64,000 nucleotides of DNA from Mucilaginibacter paludis DSM 18603 (GCF_000166195.2 NZ_CM001403.1:5040432-5104431); one strand, 5' to 3'. Counted from the stretch's first letter, positions 19,341-31,100 are shown. Program-made: numbers and translations. Notes: generated by a model not told the origin, from the sequence alone.

Positions 19341-19367
19341 GACTCCGACCAATAATTGGTCGGGGTC
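19341..19367 (+). terminator. Hairpin between rplL and rpoB (possible attenuator)
   Basis: GACTCCGACCAAT and ATTGGTCGGGGTC form a near-perfect 27-base palindrome with one wobble. The following TATTGTCGTTTATATT is only moderately T-rich. It could be a partial terminator that lowers rpoBC relative to ribosomal protein output, as known between rplL and rpoB in E. coli. A ten-base palindrome CTGCCGGCAG lies at 19408-19417. Confidence 0.5.
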
Positions 19368-19541
19368 TATTGTCGTTTATATTGCTTTGAGATTCGCGCT
19401 GGCATGTCTGCCGGCAGGTATCCAGATTTGGTTATTACGGGGTGTTTTGTGCTTTTAAAGTAAATTTTTTAAGCGCTGTCTCATGTCTCAATACTAATAT
19501 CTAACATCTAAAGTTTATTAATAAACTAAAATTATAATCCC

Positions 19542-22500
19542 TTGGCAAACAAAATAAATCAAAGAGTAAACTTTGCAACCAGCAGAAAAGTTCTGGAATA
19601 TCCCGACTTTTTGGATGTACAGTTACAGTCTTTCCAGGAGTTTTTTCAATTACAAACTACTTCAGACAACCGTCATAAAGAAGGTTTGTTTAAGGTGTTT
19701 GCTGAAAACTTTCCGATATCAGATTCAAGAAACATTTTCGTTCTGGAGTTTCTTGATTACTTTATTGATCCGCCACGTTACGATATCCAGGAGTGTATTG
19801 AGCGTGGATTAACACACAGCGTACCTTTAAAGGCCAAACTTCGCCTGTCATGTAATGATGAAGAGCACGAAGATTTTGAAACCATTGTTCAGGATGTGTA
19901 TCTGGGAACTATCCCTTATATGACACCTAAAGGAACATTTGTTATCAACGGCGCTGAACGTGTAATTGTATCGCAGCTTCACCGTTCGCCGGGTGTGTTT
20001 TTTGGACAAAGCCGCCATACCAACGGTACAAAATTATACTCTGCCCGTGTTATTCCTTTTAAAGGATCATGGATTGAGTTTGCTACCGATGTAAACAACG
20101 TGATGTATGCTTACATCGACCGTAAGAAAAAGTTCCCGGTTACTACCTTGCTTCGTGCAATTGGTTATGATTCAGATAAAGACATTTTGGAGTTATTTGA
20201 ACTGGCCGACGAAGTAAAAGTAAGCAAATCAGGCTTAAAGAAATTTATTGGCCGCAAGCTTGCTGCAAGGGTGCTCAAAAAATGGGTTGAAGATTTTGTT
20301 GATGAAGATACCGGTGAGGTAGTTTCTATCGATCGTAATGAAATCATCCTGGAGCGCGAAACCGTTTTAGAAGACGACCATATTGATATGATCATCGACG
20401 CGGGTGTTAAAACCATCATCCTGAACAAGGAAGATGCTGCAACCAGCGGTGATTATACTATTATATATAATACCTTACAAAAGGATACATCAAACTCTGA
20501 GAAGGAAGCGGTTGAGCACATCTATCGCCAGTTACGTAACGCTGAACCACCTGATGAAGAAACAGCACGTGGTATCATCGATCGTTTATTCTTCTCGGAT
20601 AAAAGATATGATCTTGGCGATGTGGGCAGGTACCGCATCAACCGCAAGTTGAAATTGAATACCCCTAACGAGGTAAAGGTGTTAACCAAAGACGATATCA
20701 TCGCCATTGTTAAATACCTGATCAAGCTGATCAACTCCAAAGCCGAAGTTGATGATATTGACCACTTGTCAAACCGTCGTGTACGTACCGTTGGTGAGCA
20801 ACTGTACGCACAATTCGGTGTAGGTTTGGCCCGTATGGCCCGTACCATCCGTGAGCGTATGAACATTCGCGATAACGAGGTATTTACACCAACCGACCTG
20901 ATCAATGCACGTACGCTTTCATCTGTGATCAACTCGTTCTTCGGAACAAACCAGTTATCACAGTTTATGGACCAAACCAATCCACTGGCAGAGATTACGC
21001 ACAAGCGTCGTCTGTCAGCCCTTGGGCCCGGTGGTCTGTCTCGTGAGCGTGCAGGTTTTGAGGTTCGTGACGTACACTACACGCACTATGGCAGGTTGTG
21101 TACCATTGAAACTCCCGAAGGCCCGAACATTGGTTTGATTTCTTCATTATGTATCCACGCCAAAATCAATAACCTTGGTTTCATCGAAACACCGTACAAA
21201 CGTGTGTCTGATGGTAAGGTGATGATGGACGAGCCAGTTGTATATTTATCGGCAGAAGATGAAGACGGAAAAACCATCGGCCAGGCTAACGCTATCTATG
21301 ATGACAACGGTAACTTCAGCACCCCGCGTGTAAAAGCCCGTTTTGAGGGTGACTTCCCGATTATCGAGCCTGCAAGGTTAGATTATATGGACATCGCTCC
21401 AAACCAGATCACTTCTATCGCGGCATCGTTAATTCCTTTCCTGGAACATGATGATGCTAACCGTGCCTTGATGGGATCAAACATGCAACGCCAGGCCGTA
21501 CCATTGTTACGTCCGGAAGCGCCTATTGTTGGTACAGGTTTGGAAGGCCGTGTGGCTAAAGATTCGCGTACGCTGATCAACGCCGAAGGCGATGGTGTGG
21601 TTGAATATGTTGATGCTAACGAGATCCGTATTAAATATGACCGTAACGAAGAGGACCGTTTGGTTTCTTTTGAAGGTGATAGCAAATCATACCGCTTAAT
21701 TAAATTTAAGAAAACTAACCAGAGTACCACCATCAACCTGAAACCGATTGTTAAAAAAGGACAACGTGTTGAAAAGGGACAAGTACTTTGCGAAGGATAT
21801 GCCACGCAAGATGGCGAGTTGGCACTGGGCCGTAACTTAAAAGTAGCATTCATGCCTTGGCAGGGATTCAACTTTGAGGATGCGATCGTGATTTCTGAGC
21901 GCGTTGTATCACAGGATATCTTCACTTCTCTTCACGTTGAAGAGTTTGAGCTTGAAGTGCGTGATACCAAACGTGGCGAAGAAGAGTTAACACCGGATAT
22001 CCCTAACGTATCAGAAGAGGCCACTAAAGACCTTGATGAGAACGGTATTATCCGTGTTGGTGCCGAAGTAAAAGAAGGTGATATCCTGATCGGTAAAATT
22101 ACACCGAAAGGGGAATCAGATCCATCACCGGAAGAAAAATTGCTGCGTGCAATATTTGGTGATAAAGCAGGCGATGTTAAGGATGCATCTTTAAAAACAC
22201 CTCCATCAATTGCTGGTGTGGTTATTGATACCAAACTTTTCTCGCGTGCTAAAAAGACATCAAAGGCAGAAGAAAAAGCAGCTATTGATAAACTGGATAC
22301 CAAGCACGAAAAAGCGATTAAGGATCTGAAGAATACTTTAGTTGATAAATTATTCGAGATCGTTAACGGCAAAACGTCGCAAGGTGTTTACAACGTTTAC
22401 AAGGAATTATTGGTAGCCAAAGGTGTTAAATTCACTCAAAAAATATTGTTGGAGCTGGAGTATGCTAACATCAACCCAACAAAATGGACTACTGATGATG

Positions 22501-23345
22501 ATAAAAACGATTTGATCAAACTTTTGCTTCATAACTATAACATTAAAGTTAACGAAGAATTAGGTGCTTACCGTCGTGATAAATTCGCTATCAGCGTAGG
22601 TGATGAGCTTCCATCGGGTATCGTACAAATGGCTAAGGTTTACATTGCTAAAAAGCGTAAGCTTAAAGTGGGTGATAAAATGGCCGGTCGTCACGGTAAC
22701 AAGGGTATCGTTGCACGTATTGTACGTGACGAGGATATGCCGTTCCTGGAAGACGGAACCCCGGTTGATATCGTGTTGAACCCGCTGGGTGTACCTTCGC
22801 GTATGAACTTAGGACAGATTTACGAAACTGTTTTAGGATGGGCAGGTAAAGAGCTGGGCGTTAAATTTGCTACTCCTATTTTTGATGGTGCAAGCCATGA
22901 CGAGGTAGAAGAGTGGGTAGCCAAAGCAGGTATCCCCGCTTCAGGCCGTACTTACCTGTACAATGGTTTAACGGGCGATCGCTTTGATCAGCAAACTACT
23001 GTTGGTATAATTTACATGCTTAAATTAGGCCACATGGTTGATGATAAGATGCACGCACGTTCTATCGGGCCATACTCGTTAATTACACAACAACCATTGG
23101 GTGGTAAAGCTCAATTTGGTGGTCAGCGTTTTGGTGAGATGGAGGTTTGGGCTCTTGAAGCATTCGGAGCAGCTAATATTCTGCAAGAGATCCTGACTGT
23201 GAAGTCGGATGATGTTGTGGGCCGTGCTAAAACCTACGAAGCTATTGTTAAAGGCGAAAATCTGCCTACACCATCCGTTCCTGAATCATTCAACGTATTG
23301 GTTCACGAGTTAAGAGGTTTAGGTTTGGATATCACATTAGAATAA
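19542..23345 (+). CDS. rpoB: DNA-directed RNA polymerase subunit beta
   Basis: A 1267-residue RNA polymerase subunit. The TTG at 19542 is taken as start because Bacteroidota RpoB begins (M)ANKxNQRVNF and no ATG fits. The rifampicin pocket is conserved in wild-type form (LSQFMDQTNPLAEITHKRR and RLSALGPGGL), so no resistance change is visible at the common positions. The C-terminal clamp region GGKAQFGGQRFGEMEVWALE is intact. Confidence 0.98.
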   Translation: MANKINQRVNFATSRKVLEYPDFLDVQLQSFQEFFQLQTTSDNRHKEGLFKVFAENFPISDSRNIFVLEFLDYFIDPPRYDIQECIERGLTHSVPLKAKLRLSCNDEEHEDFETIVQDVYLGTIPYMTPKGTFVINGAERVIVSQLHRSPGVFFGQSRHTNGTKLYSARVIPFKGSWIEFATDVNNVMYAYIDRKKKFPVTTLLRAIGYDSDKDILELFELADEVKVSKSGLKKFIGRKLAARVLKKWVEDFVDEDTGEVVSIDRNEIILERETVLEDDHIDMIIDAGVKTIILNKEDAATSGDYTIIYNTLQKDTSNSEKEAVEHIYRQLRNAEPPDEETARGIIDRLFFSDKRYDLGDVGRYRINRKLKLNTPNEVKVLTKDDIIAIVKYLIKLINSKAEVDDIDHLSNRRVRTVGEQLYAQFGVGLARMARTIRERMNIRDNEVFTPTDLINARTLSSVINSFFGTNQLSQFMDQTNPLAEITHKRRLSALGPGGLSRERAGFEVRDVHYTHYGRLCTIETPEGPNIGLISSLCIHAKINNLGFIETPYKRVSDGKVMMDEPVVYLSAEDEDGKTIGQANAIYDDNGNFSTPRVKARFEGDFPIIEPARLDYMDIAPNQITSIAASLIPFLEHDDANRALMGSNMQRQAVPLLRPEAPIVGTGLEGRVAKDSRTLINAEGDGVVEYVDANEIRIKYDRNEEDRLVSFEGDSKSYRLIKFKKTNQSTTINLKPIVKKGQRVEKGQVLCEGYATQDGELALGRNLKVAFMPWQGFNFEDAIVISERVVSQDIFTSLHVEEFELEVRDTKRGEEELTPDIPNVSEEATKDLDENGIIRVGAEVKEGDILIGKITPKGESDPSPEEKLLRAIFGDKAGDVKDASLKTPPSIAGVVIDTKLFSRAKKTSKAEEKAAIDKLDTKHEKAIKDLKNTLVDKLFEIVNGKTSQGVYNVYKELLVAKGVKFTQKILLELEYANINPTKWTTDDDKNDLIKLLLHNYNIKVNEELGAYRRDKFAISVGDELPSGIVQMAKVYIAKKRKLKVGDKMAGRHGNKGIVARIVRDEDMPFLEDGTPVDIVLNPLGVPSRMNLGQIYETVLGWAGKELGVKFATPIFDGASHDEVEEWVAKAGIPASGRTYLYNGLTGDRFDQQTTVGIIYMLKLGHMVDDKMHARSIGPYSLITQQPLGGKAQFGGQRFGEMEVWALEAFGAANILQEILTVKSDDVVGRAKTYEAIVKGENLPTPSVPESFNVLVHELRGLGLDITLE

Positions 23346-23360
23346 GAGTTTTTGTTGTAA

Positions 23361-23422
23361 GGTTGTAAAGTTTGAATGTTGAAAGGTTATCATCAACATT
23401 CCAACTTTTCAACTTTACAACC
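23361..23422. repeat. Nested inverted repeat in the rpoB-rpoC spacer
   Basis: GGTTGTAAAGTT (23361-23372) pairs with AACTTTACAACC (23411-23422), and inside it GAATGTTGA (23374-23382) pairs with TCAACATTC (23393-23401). The whole spacer can therefore fold as one hairpin with an internal loop. The words resemble those in the tRNA spacer at 14493-14570. Confidence 0.6.
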
Positions 23423-23448
23423 TTTCAACGATTAAACAAAAGGAGACT

Positions 23449-26400
23449 ATGTCTTACAAAAAGGATAATAAAATCAAGAGTAATTTCACCACTATCACCA
23501 TCAGTTTAGCCTCTCCGGAGTCTATACTGGAGCGTTCAAGTGGCGAAGTTTTAAAACCAGAGACCATCAACTACCGGACTTACAAGCCCGAGCGCGATGG
23601 TTTATTCTGTGAGCGTATTTTCGGTCCGGTTAAAGATTATGAGTGCCATTGCGGTAAATACAAACGTATCCGTTACAAGGGTATCGTTTGTGATCGTTGC
23701 GGTGTTGAAGTAACCGAAAAGAAAGTTCGCCGCGAGCGCATGGGGCACATTAACCTGGTGGTTCCTGTTGCGCACATCTGGTATTTCCGTTCGTTACCAA
23801 ACAAAATCGGTTATTTATTAGGCTTGCCTACTAAAAAACTGGATCTGATCATTTATTACGAAAGATACGTAGTTATCCAGCCCGGTATCAAAGAAACCGA
23901 CGGTATCAATAAAATGGACTTCCTGACAGAGGAAGAATATTTAGATATCCTGGATACGCTACCTAAAGAAAATCAATACCTTGACGACAAAGACCCTCAG
24001 AAGTTTGTTGCCAAAATGGGTGCTGAAGCTTTAGAAGAGTTATTAAAACGCCTTGACCTGGATCAGCAATCGTATGATCTGCGTCACCAGGCTGCTAATG
24101 AAACTTCACAACAACGTAAAAACGAGGCTTTAAAACGTTTACAAGTTGTTGAAGCTTTCCGCGATGCTAAAACACGTATCGAGAACAACCCGGAATGGAT
24201 GATCGTGAAGATCGTTCCTGTAATTCCACCGGAATTGCGTCCGTTAGTTCCGTTGGAAGGTGGCCGTTTTGCTACTTCCGATTTGAACGATTTATACCGC
24301 AGGGTAATTATCCGTAACAACCGTTTAAAACGGTTGATCGAGATTAAAGCACCCGAAGTAATTTTACGTAACGAAAAACGGATGTTACAGGAAGCTGTAG
24401 ATTCGTTATTTGATAACTCACGTAAAGTTAACGCCGTAAAAACCGAAGGTAACCGTGCCTTAAAATCATTATCTGATATATTAAAAGGTAAACAAGGCCG
24501 TTTCCGTCAAAACTTATTAGGTAAACGTGTTGATTACTCGGCCCGTTCGGTAATTGTTGTAGGCCCAAGCCTTAAATTACACGAATGCGGTTTACCAAAA
24601 GATATGGCTGCCGAGTTGTTTAAACCATTCATCATTCGTAAGATGATTGAAAGAGGTGTGGTTAAAACGGTAAAATCAGCTAAAAAGATTGTTGACCGTA
24701 AAGACCCCTTAGTTTGGGATATTTTGGAAAACGTATTGAAGGGACACCCTGTATTATTAAACCGTGCGCCTACGTTGCACCGTTTAGGTATCCAGTCGTT
24801 CCAGCCGAAGCTGATTGAAGGTAAAGCTATCCAGTTGCACCCTTTAACCTGTACGGCTTTCAACGCGGATTTTGACGGTGACCAGATGGCAGTTCACGTA
24901 CCACTTGGTAACGCCGCAATTTTGGAAGCCCAGATATTGATGCTTGCATCGCATAATATTTTAAACCCTGCTAACGGTACCCCAATTACAGTACCATCTC
25001 AGGATATGGTTTTGGGCTTGTATTATATTACAAAAGGCCGCAAAACTGACGAAGAAAGAGTAGTGAAGGGGCAAGGCTTAAGCTTTTATTCTCCGGAAGA
25101 AGTAATTATTGCTTACAACGAGAAAAAAGTTGACCTGCATGCCTTTATCAAAGTTAAAGTAAACGTTAAGGAACGCGATGGCAGCATCGTTAATAAGTTA
25201 ACTGATACTACTGTTGGCCGTGTGTTATTTAACCAGCACGTGCCTATCGAAGTGGGTTATATTAACGAACTTTTAACTAAAAAATCATTACGTGATATTA
25301 TCGGTACCGTTGTTAAGGTAACCGGTATGGCACGTGCTGCTCAGTTTTTGGATGATATTAAAGAATTAGGTTTCCAAATGGCATTCCGCGGTGGTTTGTC
25401 GTTTAACCTGAAAGACTTGAATATCCCTGCTGAAAAGGTAACTCTGATTGAGCAAGCATCTAAAGAGGTTGACGAAGTAATGAATAACTATAACATGGGT
25501 TTCATTACCAACAACGAGCGTTACAACCAGATCATCGACGTTTGGACACGTATTAACAACCGTTTAACTGCAAACGTGATGGAAATACTGTCTACCGATA
25601 ATCAAGGTTTCAATTCAGTATACATGATGCTTGATTCTGGTGCCCGTGGTTCAAAAGAACAGATCAGGCAGCTGGCCGGTATGCGGGGACTGATGGCTAA
25701 GCCACAAAAATCAGGTTCTGGCGGTGAGATTATCGAAAACCCGATCTTATCGAACTTTAAAGAAGGTTTGTCGGTATTGGAATACTTCATCTCAACCCAC
25801 GGTGCTCGTAAAGGTTTGGCGGATACAGCGTTAAAAACTGCGGATGCTGGTTACTTAACCCGTCGTTTACATGATGTTGCGCAAGATATGATTGTAGGCG
25901 ATACCGATTGTGGTACCTTACGTGGTATTTATACAACAGCATTAAAAGATAACGAGGATATTGTTGAGCCGTTATACGACCGTATTTTGGGCCGTACCTC
26001 TCTTCACGATGTGTATGATCCGTTAACAAACGAACTACTGGTTTCTGCAGGCGAAGATATCGAAGAAGAAATTGCCCGTAAAATTCAAAACTCTCCGCTG
26101 GAAGGCATCGAGATCCGTTCGGTATTAACCTGCGAAAGCAAGCGAGGTGTTTGTGCTTTATGTTATGGCCGTAACCTGGCAAGCGGAAAACGCGTGCAAA
26201 TGGGCGAGGCTGTAGGTGTTATCGCGGCACAGTCAATCGGTGAGCCGGGTACGCAGTTAACCTTACGTACATTCCACGTGGGTGGTACCGCGTCTAACAT
26301 CGCTGCAGAATCTCAGATCAATGCTAAGTTTGAAGGTGTCATCGAATTTGAAAACGTTCGTACGGTAGAATATCAAACAGAAGAAGGTGCAGTTGAAGTG

Positions 26401-27735
26401 GTTTTAGGCCGTTCGGGTGAGTTCCGTATTATTGAAGAAGGTACTAACAAAGTTATTGTAAGTAACAACATTCCATACGGTTCATACTTATATGTGAAAG
26501 ACGGAAGCAAAATTCATAAAGGCGACCGTATCTGTTCATGGGATCCGTACAATGCGGTGATCATCTCTGAGTTTGCTGGTAAAGCACAATTTGAAGCGAT
26601 ATTAGAAGGTATTACTTTCCGCGAAGAAAGTGACGAGCAAACCGGTCACCGTGAAAAAGTAATTATTGATACCAGGGATAAAACTAAAAACCCTGTTATC
26701 CAAATCGCTGAAAAAGGTACCGTTGTTAAGGGATACAACATCCCGGTAGGAGCGCACATCGCGGTTGATGAAGGTGAGAAAATCCAAACCGGACAAATTA
26801 TTGCCAAGATACCGCGTTCAACCGGAAAAACACGAGATATCACCGGTGGTTTACCGCGTGTAACTGAGTTGTTTGAAGCACGTAACCCATCAAACCCGGC
26901 TGTAGTAACCGAGATTGACGGTGTGGTAACTTTAGGTGGTGTTAAACGTGGTAACCGCGAGATGACCATCGAATCAAAAGACGGGCAGATCAAGAAATAC
27001 CTTGTTCCATTGTCTAAACACATCCTGGTACAGGATAACGACTTTGTGAAAGCTGGTATGCCACTTTCTGATGGTTCTATATCTCCATCCGATATCCTGG
27101 CTATCAAAGGCCCGGCAGCTGTTCAGGAATACCTGGTGAATGGTATACAAGAAGTTTACCGTTTACAGGGTGTGAAGATCAACGACAAACACTTTGAAGT
27201 GATTGTTCACCAGATGATGCAGAAGGTAACCATTGAAGATGCCGGTGATACCAAGTTCTTGGAGAAGGAAGCCGTTAACTCATGGGATTTCATGGTAGAA
27301 AACGACGAGATCTTCGATAAGAAGGTTGTTGTTGATCCGGGAGATTCCAATAACATGAAGCCAGGCCAGATCGTTTCGGTAAGAAAACTCAGAGATGAGA
27401 ATTCAATCCTGAAACGTAAGGATTTGAAGTTGGTTGAAGTTAGAGATGCTATTGCAGCCACATCAAGCCCAATGCTTCAAGGTATAACCAGGGCATCCTT
27501 AGGTACCAAATCGTTTATGTCTGCAGCATCGTTCCAGGAAACTACCAAAGTACTGAACGAAGCAGCGATTGCGGGTAAGGTAGATAAGATGTTAGGTTTG
27601 AAGGAAAACGTAATTGTTGGACACTTAATCCCGTCAGGAACAGGCTTAAGGATCTACGACAACGTCCGTGTAGGATCGAAAGAAGAATTCGACCGCCTGA
27701 TGGCTTCCAAAACCGAAGAAGAAGTAGAAGCTTAA
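23449..27735 (+). CDS. rpoC: DNA-directed RNA polymerase subunit beta'
   Basis: A 1428-residue catalytic subunit. The N-terminal zinc site (CxC...CxxC around CHCGKYKRIRYKG) is followed by the catalytic metal loop NADFDGDQMAVH, the trigger-loop region ARGSKEQIRQLAGMRGLMA and the second zinc cluster (CESKRGVCALCYG). The family-typical C-terminus ends GLRIYDNVRVGSKEEF. An AGGAG lies three bases before the start. The hairpin terminator at 27761 follows. Confidence 0.98.
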   Translation: MSYKKDNKIKSNFTTITISLASPESILERSSGEVLKPETINYRTYKPERDGLFCERIFGPVKDYECHCGKYKRIRYKGIVCDRCGVEVTEKKVRRERMGHINLVVPVAHIWYFRSLPNKIGYLLGLPTKKLDLIIYYERYVVIQPGIKETDGINKMDFLTEEEYLDILDTLPKENQYLDDKDPQKFVAKMGAEALEELLKRLDLDQQSYDLRHQAANETSQQRKNEALKRLQVVEAFRDAKTRIENNPEWMIVKIVPVIPPELRPLVPLEGGRFATSDLNDLYRRVIIRNNRLKRLIEIKAPEVILRNEKRMLQEAVDSLFDNSRKVNAVKTEGNRALKSLSDILKGKQGRFRQNLLGKRVDYSARSVIVVGPSLKLHECGLPKDMAAELFKPFIIRKMIERGVVKTVKSAKKIVDRKDPLVWDILENVLKGHPVLLNRAPTLHRLGIQSFQPKLIEGKAIQLHPLTCTAFNADFDGDQMAVHVPLGNAAILEAQILMLASHNILNPANGTPITVPSQDMVLGLYYITKGRKTDEERVVKGQGLSFYSPEEVIIAYNEKKVDLHAFIKVKVNVKERDGSIVNKLTDTTVGRVLFNQHVPIEVGYINELLTKKSLRDIIGTVVKVTGMARAAQFLDDIKELGFQMAFRGGLSFNLKDLNIPAEKVTLIEQASKEVDEVMNNYNMGFITNNERYNQIIDVWTRINNRLTANVMEILSTDNQGFNSVYMMLDSGARGSKEQIRQLAGMRGLMAKPQKSGSGGEIIENPILSNFKEGLSVLEYFISTHGARKGLADTALKTADAGYLTRRLHDVAQDMIVGDTDCGTLRGIYTTALKDNEDIVEPLYDRILGRTSLHDVYDPLTNELLVSAGEDIEEEIARKIQNSPLEGIEIRSVLTCESKRGVCALCYGRNLASGKRVQMGEAVGVIAAQSIGEPGTQLTLRTFHVGGTASNIAAESQINAKFEGVIEFENVRTVEYQTEEGAVEVVLGRSGEFRIIEEGTNKVIVSNNIPYGSYLYVKDGSKIHKGDRICSWDPYNAVIISEFAGKAQFEAILEGITFREESDEQTGHREKVIIDTRDKTKNPVIQIAEKGTVVKGYNIPVGAHIAVDEGEKIQTGQIIAKIPRSTGKTRDITGGLPRVTELFEARNPSNPAVVTEIDGVVTLGGVKRGNREMTIESKDGQIKKYLVPLSKHILVQDNDFVKAGMPLSDGSISPSDILAIKGPAAVQEYLVNGIQEVYRLQGVKINDKHFEVIVHQMMQKVTIEDAGDTKFLEKEAVNSWDFMVENDEIFDKKVVVDPGDSNNMKPGQIVSVRKLRDENSILKRKDLKLVEVRDAIAATSSPMLQGITRASLGTKSFMSAASFQETTKVLNEAAIAGKVDKMLGLKENVIVGHLIPSGTGLRIYDNVRVGSKEEFDRLMASKTEEEVEA

Positions 27736-27760
27736 TTTCTGCCGAATAAATAAACTTTAC

Positions 27761-27791
27761 AAAGTCCTCTCTTTTCAGAGAGGACTTTTTT
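27761..27791 (+). terminator. Rho-independent terminator after rpoC
   Basis: A perfect 12-base stem (27761-27772 with 27777-27788) around a TTTC loop, with six T residues at its 3' end (27786-27791). It ends the rpoBC transcription unit 26 bases after the rpoC stop. Confidence 0.9.
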
Positions 27792-27805
27792 ATTTTTATC
27801 CCACT

Positions 27806-28117
27806 ATGGATATACAAAACGAAAACCAACTAAACATCGAATTGTCGGAAGAGGTAGCCGAAGGTATTTATTCAAACCTGGCCATCATCACCCATTCCAA
27901 TTCGGAATTTGTGGTCGACTTTATCAGGCTGATGCCCGGCGTACCCAAAGCCAAGGTAAAATCAAGAATAATTTTAACTCCCGAGCATGCTAAAAGGCTG
28001 CTTGCCGCTTTAAGCGATAACATAGAAAAATTTGAAGCTACAAACGGCCGCATCAAAATCCAGGAGGACCCCACGGGTTTCCCGATGAATTTTGGGGGGA
28101 CGATGGGACAGGCGTAA
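27806..28117 (+). CDS. DUF3467 protein
   Basis: A 103-residue protein of family DUF3467 with the typical core IELSEEVAEGIYSNLAIITHS, EFVVDFIRLMPGVPKAKVKSR and ILTPEHAKRLLAAL. The function is unknown. It is conserved next to rpoC in Bacteroidota. It has no membrane segment or signal peptide. It starts just after the rpoC terminator, so it probably depends on read-through or a promoter inside the terminator region. Confidence 0.88.
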   Translation: MDIQNENQLNIELSEEVAEGIYSNLAIITHSNSEFVVDFIRLMPGVPKAKVKSRIILTPEHAKRLLAALSDNIEKFEATNGRIKIQEDPTGFPMNFGGTMGQA

Positions 28118-28145
28118 CAAAGCTTAAAGCTGTAATAAAAAAAAG

Positions 28146-31100
28146 ATGATCAGAAGTTATTCTTACAAGTTATTTTCTCTTCTAAGCATCATTATTCTTT
28201 ATTTCAGCGTTTACTTTTGTTTTGGTGCGACATTTGCAAGTAGAAAATGCGAGGTGAAAATAATAAATGCGGCTTTTCAACAGTTGCATCATCAAGGCTC
28301 GGTTAAATCTGGCATTATCACATTTACATTTTCTCTGAGTACTAATTGTACTACAAGCGCCGGAGTTTATAAAGCCGATGGTACATTAATAAGAACCTTG
28401 TGGAATGCCGTAAGGCTAAACAAAGGAAGCTATACCAGAACATGGGATGGTATGGACGATTTGGGCGTTTTATGCGCCGACGGTAATTACAATATAAAAA
28501 TACTCTCAAATAATGTAACGTATACTTGGGAGGGGGTAATTGGCAATACATCTGATTCATTAACCGGTCCAAGCGTGCATCATGCCATGAATAAAATTTC
28601 GTGCATGGCATTTGCCGGGAACACAGGCTATTTTTCAATAAATTTTACCGAACAGGATGCCAGTACATTTAAATTAACGGCTTCTCATCCGCAACAAAAA
28701 CAAGTAATTTTAACAAAGGGCATCTCAACTCAGTTTGTTTGTACTGATGGTGAGAAAGTTTACTGGGCCGGCACGGATATAAAATTGACAGATAAAAGTT
28801 TTGTATTTGCTACAAGTGTTGCAGACGACTCCGAAATTTCATTTGCCAGCGGAAAGACGTATAAGGCCAAATACGGCCGGCTATATAAAAGTGCAATTGA
28901 TACCGGTAGTATTGCCAAGTCTGCAATTACGGGTTTGGCTGTACAAACTAAATCGAAATTCCTTTTTGTTGCTCATAGCAATAGTAACCAGTTAACAGTT
29001 ATTAATAAGAATACCGGATCTGTAGTTCAGGTAGTTCCGTTTACGTATCCCCAATCTTTATGTGTTGATCAAAAAGATAATCTATGGGTAGTGTATAAGG
29101 ATCTTCATCAAAAAAAAATCGTAGAAAAATTTAAGGTAAATAGTGATGGCCACCTCACTCCTTTGAATATCATATTGCCAAATCTGGAAAATCCCTTAGC
29201 TGTTTCTGTTTCTCCTGATAATAGCAAAATATTAGTGGCTGATGCCGGTGGTAGCCAGCAAGTAAAAGCATTTGATAATTTAACAGGATTGGAAATTTGG
29301 TCATTAGGTGCTCATGGCGGCTATAGTAACGATCCATCGGTGACCAATTATAAATTCTATTTTAGCGACCAGATCTCCGATCAACCAACCTTTATAGCTT
29401 TTCAGCCTGATGGATCTTTTTGGGTTGAAGATCCGGGAAACGGCAGGACATTGCATTACGGGGCCAATAAAATTTTTATTGACGATATCATGTACCGGCC
29501 TATTTCCTACAATACCAATGCAGATGTTACTAATCCTGTGAGGGTTTTTTCCGACTACTTAGAGTTTAAAATAGACTATTCGAAACCTTTAAGGCCAAAC
29601 AATGGCTCTTGGCTGTTATGGAAAAATTGGGGTGCCAAGGTTCCTAAAAACTTAGATGATCAGTTCAGCAGATTTAGAAATTTAGCCACATTATCAAATA
29701 ATAAAACTTATACTCTTTTATTTGACAGAGCGAAGCGTTCTTGGGTACTGGCTGAGTTTGCAAAGGATGGCTTACGGATAACGTCAATAATAATTAAAGA
29801 CGATAACACGCAACTTTATCCTGACGGTTCTTTAAGGAGGGTTTCAAAAGCTCAAATTGGAATGTCGACAGTATGGACAGAGCGTGCGTTAACCGGATTC
29901 GATAACGTCGGCAATCCGTCATGGGGCGAGGAGGTCACATTGGCCAGTTCTCCCCCGGTTACTGCAAACGATCCTGTCTATTGGAGTAATTATACCACAC
30001 TTAGGTCGGGGTCGGTAACTTCATCTGGAACATTGATATCATTTGAAGCAGGGCTATCGCCCCGTGATGGAAATCAATGGCATTTGGGAGGTATCAAAGT
30101 GGGGAGCAACAAGTGGTTATGGCGTACGGCTATGAATATTGGAAGGCGATATGAGGGTGAGTTTCCACGGGACGGTTCGTATGATAGTGGAAATTATGTA
30201 AAATATCCCGGGAGCACCGTATTGGTAAGTGGAGACAATATTATTTGGGGCTATCATGGTGAGTCATGGAAGAATAACCAGACTAATAAATGGAACTATG
30301 TAAATACCGACGGATTATTGATTGCTCAGTTCGGCATAACAGGGCCTGAGGTATCTGGTAAAGAAGCTCCGGCTATGATGGCCGGCAATGCCTTTTCTGG
30401 AGCTTTGGTGAAAGTTCACAACGATCTGTATTTATATCATAATGATGAATCCTATCATGGGGGAGTACATCGCTGGAAGATCAGCAACCTAAATTCTGTA
30501 AAAGAGCAGATTATTCCTGCTACGGTTGCAAATAATGCCCACGGGTTATTGGCTGAGTACTACGAAGGTCCGGATCTTGATAATCTTAAAATTAAAACAA
30601 CCAGGATAGACAACCAAATCGACCTCAATTTAGCATCTGTTAAATTACCTTCTGCATACGGTATCCAAAATACCAGCGATTTTTCGGTAAGTTGGCAAGG
30701 CTTCATCAAAGCAAAATATTCAGAACGATATGTATTTCATGCCATAGGGGTAAATTTACGGGTGTGGATTAACGGGAATTTATTAATTGGAAATAAATCT
30801 CACGTTGACACAGCAAGTATTATGCTGGTGGCCGGTAGCGTGTATCCTATTAAGGTTGAAGCTTGTCATGTCGATAAGTCATCTCCGGTTAGTCTAAGTT
30901 GGGCAAGTGCCAGTCAGAAGATGGAAATTATTCCGAAAGCGCAGTTGTATCCGGCCAATTTTCCCGACAGGTTAAAAGGGTTTGACCTTTTGGAAAACGT
31001 TCCTCATGCAGCTTTGCTCGAAGATAATCGTTATGGATGGGATAGGAGTCCAGTTAAGGAGGATAGCACATCCCGTATTACTAAGTTTTGGACGGCTTCA

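Noticed and set aside
20522..21004. 160-codon minus-strand frame inside rpoB, and a 180-codon one at 21383-21925
   Set aside because: Antisense to conserved RpoB motifs; low-complexity Ser/Arg-rich translation typical of shadow frames.
25787..26182. 131-codon minus-strand frame inside rpoC
   Set aside because: Shadow of the strongly conserved rpoC coding sequence; no family motif and no promoter.
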